In this document: piece after piece, positions 9,066 through 15,680 of the stretch
Position numbering within the stretch: the first letter of the stretch is position 1
Layout of the letters: each line of letters starts with the position of its first letter
Source of the DNA: Novimethylophilus sp036504375
GTDB taxonomy: Bacteria; Pseudomonadota; Gammaproteobacteria; Burkholderiales; Methylophilaceae
NCBI RefSeq assembly: GCF_036504375.1
Contig: NZ_DASXVH010000055.1
Location: 1 to 22,749 of the forward strand
DNA: 22,749 bases
Direction: 5' to 3'
Made by a program: the position numbers and the translations under genes
The notes under the pieces: model-generated
What the model was told of the DNA's origin: nothing
What the model saw: only the letters and a program-made list of their open reading frames with translations
Databases searched by the model: none

Positions 9066-9701
9066 ATGATCCTGTTACGCGAACACTTGCTGGCGGTCAC
9101 CCGCAAACTTTCCGAGGCCGGCCTCAACCGCGGCACTTCGGGGAATGTCTGCGTGCGCGTTGCCGAGGGGTTTCTGGTTACCCCCTCCGGGATGAGCGTT
9201 GAGGCGATGACGCCGCACGACATGGTGCAGATGGATTTCAACGGCCAGCACGGCAAGGGCAAGCCATCCAGCGAATGGCGTTTCCACCGCGATATTCTCG
9301 CCGCCAGGCCGGAAGTCGGCGCCGTCATCCACACCCATTCCATGTTCACCACTACGCTGGCTTGCCTGCGCCGGGACATCCCGCCTTTCCATTACATGAT
9401 CGCGCTGGCCGGCGGCGACAGCATCCGCTGTGCGCCGTATGCGCTGTTCGGCAGCCAGGCATTGTCGGATGCCGCCGTGTCTGCGCTGCATAGCCGCAAA
9501 GCCTGCCTGCTGGCCAACCACGGCATGGTCGCGCTGGGGCGCGACCTGGATGAGGCGTTTGCGGTGACGGTGGAGGTGGAAGCACTGTGCGAGCAGTATT
9601 GGCGGGCGTTGCAGGTGGGGGAGCCAGCCTTGCTGAGTGCGCAGGAAATGGCGGAGGTGATGGAGCAGTTCAAAGGGTATGGGCGCTGGAAGCAGGAGTA
9701 G
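9066..9701 (+). CDS. Class II aldolase, fuculose-1-phosphate aldolase-like (candidate methylthioribulose-1-phosphate aldolase)
   Basis: A 211-residue zinc aldolase close in length and sequence to E. coli FucA as I remember it. Zinc ligands correspond to Glu70 (SSEWRFH), His89 and His91 (VIHTHSMF) and His152 (LANHGM). The phosphate-binding LNRGTSGN segment (about 20-27) and the FucA catalytic tyrosines (Tyr110 in HYMIA, Tyr205 in FKGYG) are conserved. Keeping both tyrosines favours an aldolase over the dehydratase MtnB, which shares the fold. Start 9066 follows GAGAGGC and is 10 bases after mtnA. With MtnA as its partner, the likely substrate is methylthioribulose-1-phosphate, cleaved to DHAP and methylthioacetaldehyde; this is inferred from context and not shown by the sequence. 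Confidence 0.85.
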   Translation: MILLREHLLAVTRKLSEAGLNRGTSGNVCVRVAEGFLVTPSGMSVEAMTPHDMVQMDFNGQHGKGKPSSEWRFHRDILAARPEVGAVIHTHSMFTTTLACLRRDIPPFHYMIALAGGDSIRCAPYALFGSQALSDAAVSALHSRKACLLANHGMVALGRDLDEAFAVTVEVEALCEQYWRALQVGEPALLSAQEMAEVMEQFKGYGRWKQE

Positions 9702-9739
9702 CCTTGATTCTTTAGTGCTCTGGAATCTAGGCATCAACA

Positions 9740-9935
9740 CCGTCGGTCTCGGCCGACAGCCGAGTTACCTTCTCTTGCTTGCCCAAGAGAAGGTAACCGA
9801 AGAGAAGGGCACCCCGCTTCACGCCCCCTGCGCTGCTCGCCAAGCCGGGCGGCTGCGGAACTCGCTGCGCTCAGACAGTCCTCGCCGAATTCCCCGGCTC
9901 GGTTGTGCTGCTCGGCGTGGCACAGGGGAATAGGG
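9740..9935. repeat. Structured intergenic repeat-like element
   Basis: The stretch contains a perfect 14-bp inverted repeat (GTTACCTTCTCTTG at 9764-9777 and its complement at 9784-9797, loop CTTGCC). Just before it is CTCGGC/GCCGAG (9748-9753 and 9759-9764), and at the far end ATTCCCC (9889-9895) pairs with GGGGAAT (9925-9931). From memory, this sequence block resembles a dispersed non-coding repeat of betaproteobacterial genomes that is often mis-annotated as a short protein. Only one copy is in the window, so its repeat status is not shown here. It may also act as the transcript end of the mtnA-aldolase unit, although no T-run follows. Confidence 0.55.
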
Positions 9936-9988
9936 TGGTGGGTCACCAATGAGAGTGATTGGGAATGTGTTTGTGCAAGACCTGCTAC

Positions 9989-10058
9989 TGCGAATGTTTG
10001 AGTTCAGCAGAGACAAAAAGCGTAGTTTTTTGGCGTCCGCTGGAACGAATTGTTATGT
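9989..10058 (-). other. Integron attC-like site (degenerate, single)
   Basis: Read on the minus strand, ACATAAC (R'' core, one mismatch to RYYYAAC) is followed by AATTCGTTC and CAGCGG. After an imperfect hairpin centre come GCTG, AACTCAAAC and then ATTCGCA. This is the order and spacing of a classical attC such as that of the aadA cassettes (AAC-AATTC-TTC-AAGC ... GGCTT-AACTCAAGC-GTTAGAT). GCTGGAAC pairs with GTTCAGC leaving one extra base, like the extrahelical bases of attC. The R' core (expected GTTRRRY) is decayed, so the site is probably inactive. A truncated gene ends in TAA inside R'', as is typical for cassettes. Confidence 0.55.
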
Positions 10059-10167
10059 TCGTTTGTTTATTAACCACTCTACCAAGCCCGCATTAACAAC
10101 AAGTCCCGAAATTCTTTTTAGACCCCAGAGATGAATATTTGGATAGAGCGCCTCTAGGTTAGATAAA
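10053..10167 (-). pseudogene. 3' remnant of a probable integron-cassette gene
   Basis: About 37 codons remain open on the minus strand, ending ...NAGLVEWLINKRT with a TAA that lies inside the attC-like R'' core. The stretch is visibly more AT-rich than the housekeeping genes around it, as is common for cassette genes. Its upstream part is missing: the truncated IS3 element abuts it at about 10168. I do not recognise the protein family from this fragment. No matching 5' portion is seen on the other side of the IS element. Confidence 0.45.
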
Positions 10168-10926
10168 TCTGGCCTGATCTCTTGTCCGATACACCTTGCG
10201 CGCAATACGTTCGGTCTTGAGCGTCGAGAAGAAGCTTTCCATGGCCGAGTTGTCCCATACATTGCCCGAACGACTCATGCTGCATGTAACGCCAAGCTCC
10301 GACAGCAGGCGCTGGAACTGTTCACTGGTGTACTGGCTGCCACGGTCCGAGTGATGCAGCAGCGCGTCAGGCTTGCCGCGTCGCCATACCGCCATCATCA
10401 GTGCGTCGGTCACGAGTTGCGCCGTCATCGTGGCGTGCATGGACCAGCCCACGGCTCGCCGTGAATACAGGTCCAGCACCACTGCGACATAGAGCCAGCC
10501 TTCGGCTGTCCAGATGTAGGTGAAGTCGGCCACCCATTTCTGGTTGGGGGCGGATGCGCTGAACTGGCGATCCAGCACATTGGGCGCCATGGCGTTAAGC
10601 GGCCGATCGCCACGATCCTGAGGTAACCCACGCCGCCTGGGACGGGCACGCAATCCTTGTTTCTGCATCAGACGCTCCACGCGATGCAATCCACAAGCAT
10701 GCCCGGCGGCCAACAGGTCATGCCAGACACGCCTGGCCCCATAGGTACGATCGCTTTGCAGGAAACTTGTGCGCACCTCGGATGAAAGGATTTCGTTACT
10801 ACGTTGGCGGATGCTGGGGGCGCGCGTCAGCCACGCATAGAACCCACTCCGAGAGACATCGAGCGTCTCGCACAGCCATGCCGACGGCCAGATCCCCCGA
10901 TGCTTCGCAATGAACCCGAATTTCAT
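10159..10926 (-). pseudogene. IS3-family transposase OrfB, C-terminally truncated
   Basis: The DDE integrase-like catalytic subunit. The HTH-like N-terminus (WPSAWLCETLDVSRSGFYAWL) and rve core are present. All three catalytic acidic residues can be seen in WVADFTYI, HHSDRGSQYTS and SAMESFFSTLKTE. The frame then runs into foreign sequence after RTRDQAR and stops two codons later, giving 255 residues against about 285-290 for the family. The ATG overlaps the orfA TGA (ATGA), and the frame is also open upstream to an A7G run at 10955-10962, so a -1 frameshifted OrfAB fusion was the likely active transposase. With the 3' end gone, the element is presumably immobile. Confidence 0.85.
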
Positions 10927-11276
10927 TTCAGTTCCTTCGCGAAGTAGGCCGCGGCTTTTTTTAGAATGTCCCGTTCGGCTTTGAGCTTGATCACTTCGCG
11001 GCGCAGCCGCTCAATCTCAAGCTGCTCCGGCTTCATCTGCCCGTGGCCGGGGAATGCCTGCTGCGAGTCGCTTTTGAACTCTTTAACCCATTTGCGCAAC
11101 ACGTTCTCGTGGATGTCCAGATCGCGTGCCGCTTGCGCCACCGTCACGCCTCGATCCTGGACCAACTTTACCGCCTCAAGCTTGTACTCTCGGCTAAATT
11201 TCCTGCGTACCATCTACTACCTCCGATTTCATCAGACACAACTATACGCAGTGTCTTTAAAACCGGCAGCTGCTCA
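10168..11276 (-). mobile_element. IS3-family insertion sequence, 3'-truncated
   Basis: Carries the two overlapping transposase frames typical of IS3. The orfA-proximal end is probably at 11276: on the minus strand the element would begin TGAGCAGCTGCCGG. The orfB end is lost: the reading frame breaks at about 10168, before the usual C-terminal 30-40 residues and terminal inverted repeat. No target duplication can therefore be recognised. It lies between the attC-like remnant and the pyrG promoter, leaving the latter intact. Confidence 0.8.
10923..11213 (-). CDS. IS3-family transposase OrfA
   Basis: A 96-residue protein with an N-terminal HTH_Tnp_1 domain (RRKFSREYKLEAVKLV..., VAQAARDLDIHENVLRKWV). 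A leucine-zipper-like helix follows (EQLEIERLRREVIKLKAERDILKKAAAYF), as in IS3 OrfA proteins that bind the terminal repeats and dimerise. The codons for ILKKA contain a run of seven A followed by G, a -1 slippery site of the kind used by IS3 elements; the -1 frame stays open from there into orfB. OrfA appears intact. Confidence 0.92.
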   Translation of the reverse strand: MVRRKFSREYKLEAVKLVQDRGVTVAQAARDLDIHENVLRKWVKEFKSDSQQAFPGHGQMKPEQLEIERLRREVIKLKAERDILKKAAAYFAKELK

Positions 11277-11296
11277 ACATTGTCCGATAACCTTCA

Positions 11297-11325
11297 TTGT
11301 AGCCCCCCCCCGTTTCGGGTAAAAT
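11297..11325 (+). promoter_or_regulatory. Candidate pyrG promoter with a poly-C spacer
   Basis: TTGTAG (11297-11302) and TAAAAT (11320-11325) are separated by 17 bases, nine of which are an uninterrupted C-tract (11303-11311). Transcription would start near 11332, about 30 bases before the pyrG ATG. The right end of the IS element stops about 20 bases upstream. Confidence 0.45.
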
Positions 11326-11361
11326 TCACTCCCGTCCGCCACATTCCAAACAAGCTTTTTC

Positions 11362-12996
11362 ATGACCAAATACGTATTCGTCACCGGCGGGGTGGTTTCT
11401 TCCCTGGGCAAGGGCATCGCGGCGGCGTCGCTGGGTGCCATCCTCGAATCCCGCGGCATCAAAGTCACCATGCTCAAGCTGGATCCGTACATCAACGTCG
11501 ATCCCGGCACGATGAGCCCGTTTCAACACGGCGAGGTGTTCGTCACCGACGACGGCGCCGAGACCGATCTCGATCTCGGCCACTATGAGCGCTTCATCAG
11601 CGCGCGCATGGGCAAGCGCAACAATTTCACCACCGGCCAGATTTACGAGTCCGTGATCAAGAAGGAGCGGCGCGGCGAGTACCTCGGCAAAACGGTACAG
11701 GTGATCCCGCACATCACCGACGAGATCAAGTGCAACATCAAGCGCGGCGCCGAGGGCGCGGATGTGGCGATTGTCGAAGTCGGCGGCACGGTGGGCGATA
11801 TCGAGTCGCTGCCGTTCCTGGAAGCGATCCGCCAGATGGGCATCGAGGAAGGCCGAGGCAACTCCTGTTATATCCACCTGACCTTGCTGCCGTGGATTCC
11901 CACCGCCGGCGAACTGAAAACCAAGCCGACCCAGCATTCCGTCAAGGAGCTGCGCGAAATCGGTATCCAGCCCGATATTCTTTTGTGCCGCGCCGACCGC
12001 CCGATTCCCGAAGACGAGCGGCGCAAGATCGCGCTGTTCACCAATGTCGCGCCGGAGGCGGTGATTTCCGCGGTTGACGCCGATTCCATCTACAAGATCC
12101 CGGGCATGCTGCACGACCAGATGCTGGACGAGATCGTCTGCCACAAGCTGGGCATCTTGGCGAAAGCCGCCGACCTCAGCGTATGGAAAACACTGGTGGA
12201 TGCGCTGGAACATCCGCAGCACGAAGTGCATATCGCTTTCGTCGGCAAATACGTCGATCTTACCGAATCCTACAAGTCGCTGACCGAAGCGCTGGCCCAT
12301 GCCGGCATGCATACCCGTTCCAAGGTGCGCATCCACTACATGGATTCCGAGGAAATCGAGAAACACGGCATTGGCGCGCTGGAGGCGATGGACGCGATTC
12401 TGGTACCCGGCGGTTTCGGCAAGCGCGGCACCGAGGGCAAGATTGCCGCGATCCGCTATGCGCGTGAACACAAGGTGCCCTACTTGGGCATCTGCCTGGG
12501 CATGCAATTGGCCGTGATCGAATATGCACGCGATGTCGCCGGCCTTGAAAAGGCCAACAGCACCGAATTTGATCCGGAATCTCCTCATCCCGTGATAGGC
12601 CTTATTACCGAATGGCAGAATGCCGACGGCAAGCTTGAAAAGCGTGACGAGTCTTCAGACCTCGGCGGCACCATGCGTCTGGGCGCGCAGAAATGCCCCA
12701 TCGTGCCGGGCACTATGGCCGCGGAGATTTATGGCGATGCCGTCAACGAGCGCCACCGCCACCGCTTTGAGGTCAACAATCATTACGTGGATCGGCTGGA
12801 AGCCGCGGGGCTTGTGGTTTCCGCCCGCACCCCAACGGAAAACCTGTGCGAAATGATCGAGTTGCCGCAAAGCGTGCACCCCTGGTTCGTCGCCTGCCAG
12901 TTCCACCCGGAATTCACGTCCAACCCGCGTACTGGTCACCCGTTGTTCAAGGCCTACGTGGAGGCGGCGTTGGCCAAGAAACAGAAACAACATTAA
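11362..12996 (+). CDS. pyrG: CTP synthase
   Basis: ATP-dependent amination of UTP to CTP using glutamine. The 544-residue length matches the family (545 in E. coli). The N-terminal synthetase domain begins MTKYVFVTGGVVSSLGKGI with its P-loop-like GKG and continues with LKLDPYINVDPGTMSPFQHGEVFVTDDGAETDLDLGHYERF. The C-terminal class I glutamine amidotransferase has the nucleophile Cys378 in LGICLGMQ and the His-Pro-Glu of CQFHPEFTS near the end. No strong Shine-Dalgarno is visible at the start, but the N-terminus fits the family exactly. It heads the pyrG-kdsA-eno-ftsB series, an arrangement conserved in proteobacteria. Confidence 0.98.
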   Translation: MTKYVFVTGGVVSSLGKGIAAASLGAILESRGIKVTMLKLDPYINVDPGTMSPFQHGEVFVTDDGAETDLDLGHYERFISARMGKRNNFTTGQIYESVIKKERRGEYLGKTVQVIPHITDEIKCNIKRGAEGADVAIVEVGGTVGDIESLPFLEAIRQMGIEEGRGNSCYIHLTLLPWIPTAGELKTKPTQHSVKELREIGIQPDILLCRADRPIPEDERRKIALFTNVAPEAVISAVDADSIYKIPGMLHDQMLDEIVCHKLGILAKAADLSVWKTLVDALEHPQHEVHIAFVGKYVDLTESYKSLTEALAHAGMHTRSKVRIHYMDSEEIEKHGIGALEAMDAILVPGGFGKRGTEGKIAAIRYAREHKVPYLGICLGMQLAVIEYARDVAGLEKANSTEFDPESPHPVIGLITEWQNADGKLEKRDESSDLGGTMRLGAQKCPIVPGTMAAEIYGDAVNERHRHRFEVNNHYVDRLEAAGLVVSARTPTENLCEMIELPQSVHPWFVACQFHPEFTSNPRTGHPLFKAYVEAALAKKQKQH

Positions 12997-13086
12997 CCGC
13001 CGATATACGCAGATGAACGCCGATAAAATTAAACTAAAAGTTGTGTCCGGGGTTGTCTGCGTTCATCGGCGTTCATCTGTGGTTAA
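12993..13086. repeat. Palindromic intergenic repeat, unit 1 (pyrG-kdsA)
   Basis: Perfect 15-base arms CAGATGAACGCCGAT (13010-13024) and ATCGGCGTTCATCTG (13065-13079) enclose 40 bases. The whole is bounded by TTAACC (12993-12998) and GGTTAA (13081-13086). It starts at the pyrG stop codon and fills nearly the whole gap. Its sequence is related to unit 2 between kdsA and eno. It would form a long hairpin in a pyrG-kdsA transcript. Confidence 0.75.
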
Positions 13087-13103
13087 CAGAAAAGGTTTTA
13101 TTG

Positions 13104-13946
13104 ATGAAACTCTGTGGTTTTGAAGTCGGCCTCTACCAGCCGATGTTCCTGATTGCCGGCCCGTGCGTGATCGAGTCGGAACAAATGGCGCTGGATACTG
13201 CCGGCCAGCTGAAGGAAATCTGTGCCGAACTGGGCATCAATTTCATCTACAAGTCGTCCTACGACAAGGCCAACCGCAGTTCGGGTAAGACCTTCCGCGG
13301 CCTGGGCATGCAGGAAGGCCTGCGCATCCTGTCGGAAGTCAAAAAGCAGATCGGCGTGCCGGTGCTGACCGACGTGCATACCGAACAGGAAGTGCCCGAA
13401 GTGGCGGTAGTGGTGGATGTGCTGCAAACGCCGGCGTTCCTGTGCCGTCAGACCGATTTCATCGAAGCCTGCGCGCGCTCCGGCAAACCGGTCAACGTCA
13501 AGAAGGGCCAGTTCATGGCGCCGTGGGACATGAAAAACGTGGTCGACAAAGCCAAGGCAGCCAACGGCGACACGGACACCATCATGGTGTGCGAGCGCGG
13601 CGCCTCGTTCGGCTATAACACCCTGGTGTCCGACATGCGCGGCCTCGCGGTGATGCGCAATACCGGCTGCCCGGTGGTATTCGACGCCACGCATTCGGTG
13701 CAACAGCCGGGGGGGCAAGGCGACAAAAGCGGCGGCCAGCGCGAGTTTGTGCCGGTGCTGGCGCGTGCGGCGGTGGCGAGCGGCGTCGCCGGGGTGTTCA
13801 TGGAAACCCACCCCAATCCGGAGCAGGCGATGTCCGATGGCCCCAACGCCTGGCCGCTGGGCAAGATGCGCGCACTGCTGGAAACATTGATCGAGATAGA
13901 CAGTCTGGTGAAGAAGCACGGATTTATTGAGAACGAATTAAATTAA
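13104..13946 (+). CDS. kdsA: 3-deoxy-8-phosphooctulonate synthase
   Basis: Condenses phosphoenolpyruvate with arabinose-5-phosphate to KDO-8-phosphate for lipopolysaccharide. Start 13104 gives MKLCGFEVGLYQPMFLIAGPC and 280 residues; AAAAGG precedes it at suitable spacing, whereas an earlier frame start falls within the intergenic palindrome. The fold is shown by FIYKSSYDKANRSSGKTFRGLG, KKGQFMAPWDM, CERGASFGYNTLVSDMRG and FDATHSVQQPGG. Cys21 in AGPCVIES occupies the place of the metal-ligand cysteine of metal-dependent KDO8P synthases (Asn in the E. coli enzyme), so this looks like the metal-dependent type. Enolase, which makes PEP, is encoded next. Confidence 0.96.
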   Translation: MKLCGFEVGLYQPMFLIAGPCVIESEQMALDTAGQLKEICAELGINFIYKSSYDKANRSSGKTFRGLGMQEGLRILSEVKKQIGVPVLTDVHTEQEVPEVAVVVDVLQTPAFLCRQTDFIEACARSGKPVNVKKGQFMAPWDMKNVVDKAKAANGDTDTIMVCERGASFGYNTLVSDMRGLAVMRNTGCPVVFDATHSVQQPGGQGDKSGGQREFVPVLARAAVASGVAGVFMETHPNPEQAMSDGPNAWPLGKMRALLETLIEIDSLVKKHGFIENELN

Positions 13947-13995
13947 CCGCCGATAAATAAACTTGAAGCCGGGTTTCATCTGCGTTTATCGGCGG
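13945..13995. repeat. Palindromic intergenic repeat, unit 2 (kdsA-eno)
   Basis: CCGCCGATAAA (13947-13957) and TTTATCGGCGG (13985-13995) are perfect 11-base arms around 27 bases. Like unit 1 it begins TTAACCGCCGATA at the stop codon of the gene before it, and contains CATCTGCGTTTATCGGCG, which resembles the right arm of unit 1. Confidence 0.7.
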
Positions 13996-14026
13996 CTGAA
14001 ATGTTTTTGAAGAAAAGGAAAAACCC

Positions 14027-15313
14027 ATGAGTGCAATCGTTGAAGTCATCGCCCGCGAGATATTGGATTCTCGCGGCAACCCCACGGTCGAAGCCGACGT
14101 GCTGCTGGAGTCCGGCGTGATCGGGCGCGCGGCGGTGCCGTCCGGCGCCTCCACCGGCAGCAAGGAAGCCGTGGAGCTGCGCGACGGCGATGCCGCGCGC
14201 TACTTGGGCAAGGGCGTGCTACAGGCGGTGGAGAACGTCAACACCGAGATCGCCGAAGCGCTGGCCGGGCTGGACGTGGAAGAGCAGGCATTCATCGACC
14301 GCACGCTGATCGAGATCGACGGCACCGACAACAAGTCGCGGCTGGGTGCCAATGCCACGCTCGCGGTGTCGATGGCCTGTGCCCGTGCCGCAGCCGACGA
14401 ATCCGGCTTGCCGTTATACCGCTACCTGGGCGGTTCCGCACAGATGCAGCTGCCGGTGCCGATGATGAATATCATCAACGGCGGCGCTCACGCCGAGAAT
14501 AGCGTGGACATGCAGGAATTCATGATTATTCCGGCCGGTCGTCCCAGCTTCCGCGAAGCTATCCGCTGTGGCGCCGAAGTATTCCATGCGCTGAAGAAGA
14601 TTTTGCACAAGAAGGGCCTCGCCACCACGGTAGGCGACGAAGGCGGGTTTGCGCCCGATTTGCCGTCCAACGAAGCGGCGATCCAGTACATCATGGAAGC
14701 GATCTCCGCAGCCGGCTACGAGCCGGGCGGCGACGTGCTGCTGGGCGTGGACTGCGCCAGCTCCGAGTTCTACAGGGACGGCAAATATCACATCGAATCA
14801 GAGGGCCTGCAATTGAGTTCGGAGCAGTTCGCCGACTACCTCGCCACCTGGGTCGACAAGTATCCGCTGATCAGCATCGAGGACGGCATGAGCGAGCACG
14901 ACTGGGACGGCTGGAGCCTGCTGACCCAGCGCATGGGCGATTCGGTGCAATTGGTGGGCGACGACGTGTTCGTCACCAATCCTAAAATTCTGCGCGAAGG
15001 CATCCGGCGCGGCATCGCCAATTCCATCCTGATCAAGGTCAACCAGATCGGCACCTTGACCGAAACTTTCGAAGCCATCGAAACCGCCAAGCGCGCCGGC
15101 TATACCGCGGTAATCTCGCATCGCTCCGGCGAAACCGAGGACACCACGATCGCCGACATCGCCGTGGCGACCAACGTGATGCAGATCAAGACCGGCTCGC
15201 TGTCGCGCTCCGAGCGTATCGCCAAGTACAACCAGCTGCTGCGCATCGAAGAGGAACTGGGCAGCACGACCAGCTTCCCCGGCCGCAACGCCTACTACCA
15301 GTTGATCGGCTGA
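14027..15313 (+). CDS. eno: Enolase (phosphopyruvate hydratase)
   Basis: Interconverts 2-phosphoglycerate and phosphoenolpyruvate in glycolysis and gluconeogenesis; in many bacteria it is also an RNA degradosome component. The protein is 428 residues, standard for the family. Magnesium ligands are Asp242 (LLGVDCASSEFY), Glu285 (ISIEDGMSEHD) and Asp312 (QLVGDDVFVTN). The PROSITE-type signature ILIKVNQIGTLTET and the SHRSGETEDT loop are intact. One small deviation is AENSVDMQEFM where most enolases read ADNNVDIQEFM. AAAAGGAAAAA precedes the ATG. ftsB follows after 13 bases. Confidence 0.98.
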   Translation: MSAIVEVIAREILDSRGNPTVEADVLLESGVIGRAAVPSGASTGSKEAVELRDGDAARYLGKGVLQAVENVNTEIAEALAGLDVEEQAFIDRTLIEIDGTDNKSRLGANATLAVSMACARAAADESGLPLYRYLGGSAQMQLPVPMMNIINGGAHAENSVDMQEFMIIPAGRPSFREAIRCGAEVFHALKKILHKKGLATTVGDEGGFAPDLPSNEAAIQYIMEAISAAGYEPGGDVLLGVDCASSEFYRDGKYHIESEGLQLSSEQFADYLATWVDKYPLISIEDGMSEHDWDGWSLLTQRMGDSVQLVGDDVFVTNPKILREGIRRGIANSILIKVNQIGTLTETFEAIETAKRAGYTAVISHRSGETEDTTIADIAVATNVMQIKTGSLSRSERIAKYNQLLRIEEELGSTTSFPGRNAYYQLIG

Positions 15314-15326
15314 ACGCCGGCGAGCG

Positions 15327-15665
15327 ATGAGATTCCTGACCCTCATCCTCGTCGTCCTTATTGCCGCGCTGCAATATCCGTTGTGGCTCGGTAAGGGCAG
15401 CTGGCTGCGGGTATGGGATTTGAGCAGGCAGATCGAACGGCAGAAGGAAGCCAACGACAAGCTCAAGGCGCGCAACGACTCGCTGGATGCCGAAGTGCGC
15501 GACTTGAAACAGGGCTATGCCGCGATCGAAGAGCGCGCCCGCAGCGAACTGGGTATGGTCAAGCAGGATGAAGTGTTCTACCAGGTGATGCAGCCGTCGC
15601 CCGGGCAGCAGCCCGCTGCCCGGCCGGCACCAGCTCAGCCGCCTGCCGCCGTTAAAAACCCCTGA
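15327..15665 (+). CDS. ftsB: Cell division protein FtsB
   Basis: A small bitopic divisome protein that forms a complex with FtsL and FtsQ. Of its 112 residues, about 3-21 form the single membrane span (FLTLILVVLIAALQYPLWL). A long coiled coil follows at about 31-68 (LSRQIERQKEANDKLKARN and on), then the conserved ERARSELGMVKQDEVFYQV segment. The tail is Pro/Ala/Gln-rich, as is common in betaproteobacterial FtsB. Position directly after eno is the conserved proteobacterial context and supports the call. It is convergent with the regulator gene, with only 15 bases between the stop codons. Confidence 0.95.
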   Translation: MRFLTLILVVLIAALQYPLWLGKGSWLRVWDLSRQIERQKEANDKLKARNDSLDAEVRDLKQGYAAIEERARSELGMVKQDEVFYQVMQPSPGQQPAARPAPAQPPAAVKNP

Positions 15666-15680
15666 TTTCCTCCCGGCGCC

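Noticed and set aside
9679..9933. An 84-codon plus-strand frame and a 71-codon minus-strand frame over the intergenic repeat.
   Set aside because: Both run through strong inverted repeats and have low-complexity composition, typical of falsely predicted proteins on such elements.
10044..10063. AACGAA/TTCGTT inverted repeat as an operator.
   Set aside because: It is explained by the left half of the attC-like site and the end of the cassette frame, and no promoter is nearby.
9949..10134. A 61-codon plus-strand frame.
   Set aside because: It crosses the attC-like site on the opposite strand to the cassette remnant, has no ribosome binding site that stands out, and resembles nothing recognisable.
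11303..11311. Reiterative-transcription control of pyrG as in Bacillus subtilis.
   Set aside because: That mechanism needs the homopolymer at the transcription start; here the C-tract lies in the promoter spacer upstream of the -10.
11326..12588. A 420-codon minus-strand frame opposite pyrG, and similar long antisense frames at 8264-9379 and 21660-22715.
   Set aside because: All mirror strongly conserved genes and show the same antisense composition bias; none has a recognisable motif or start context.
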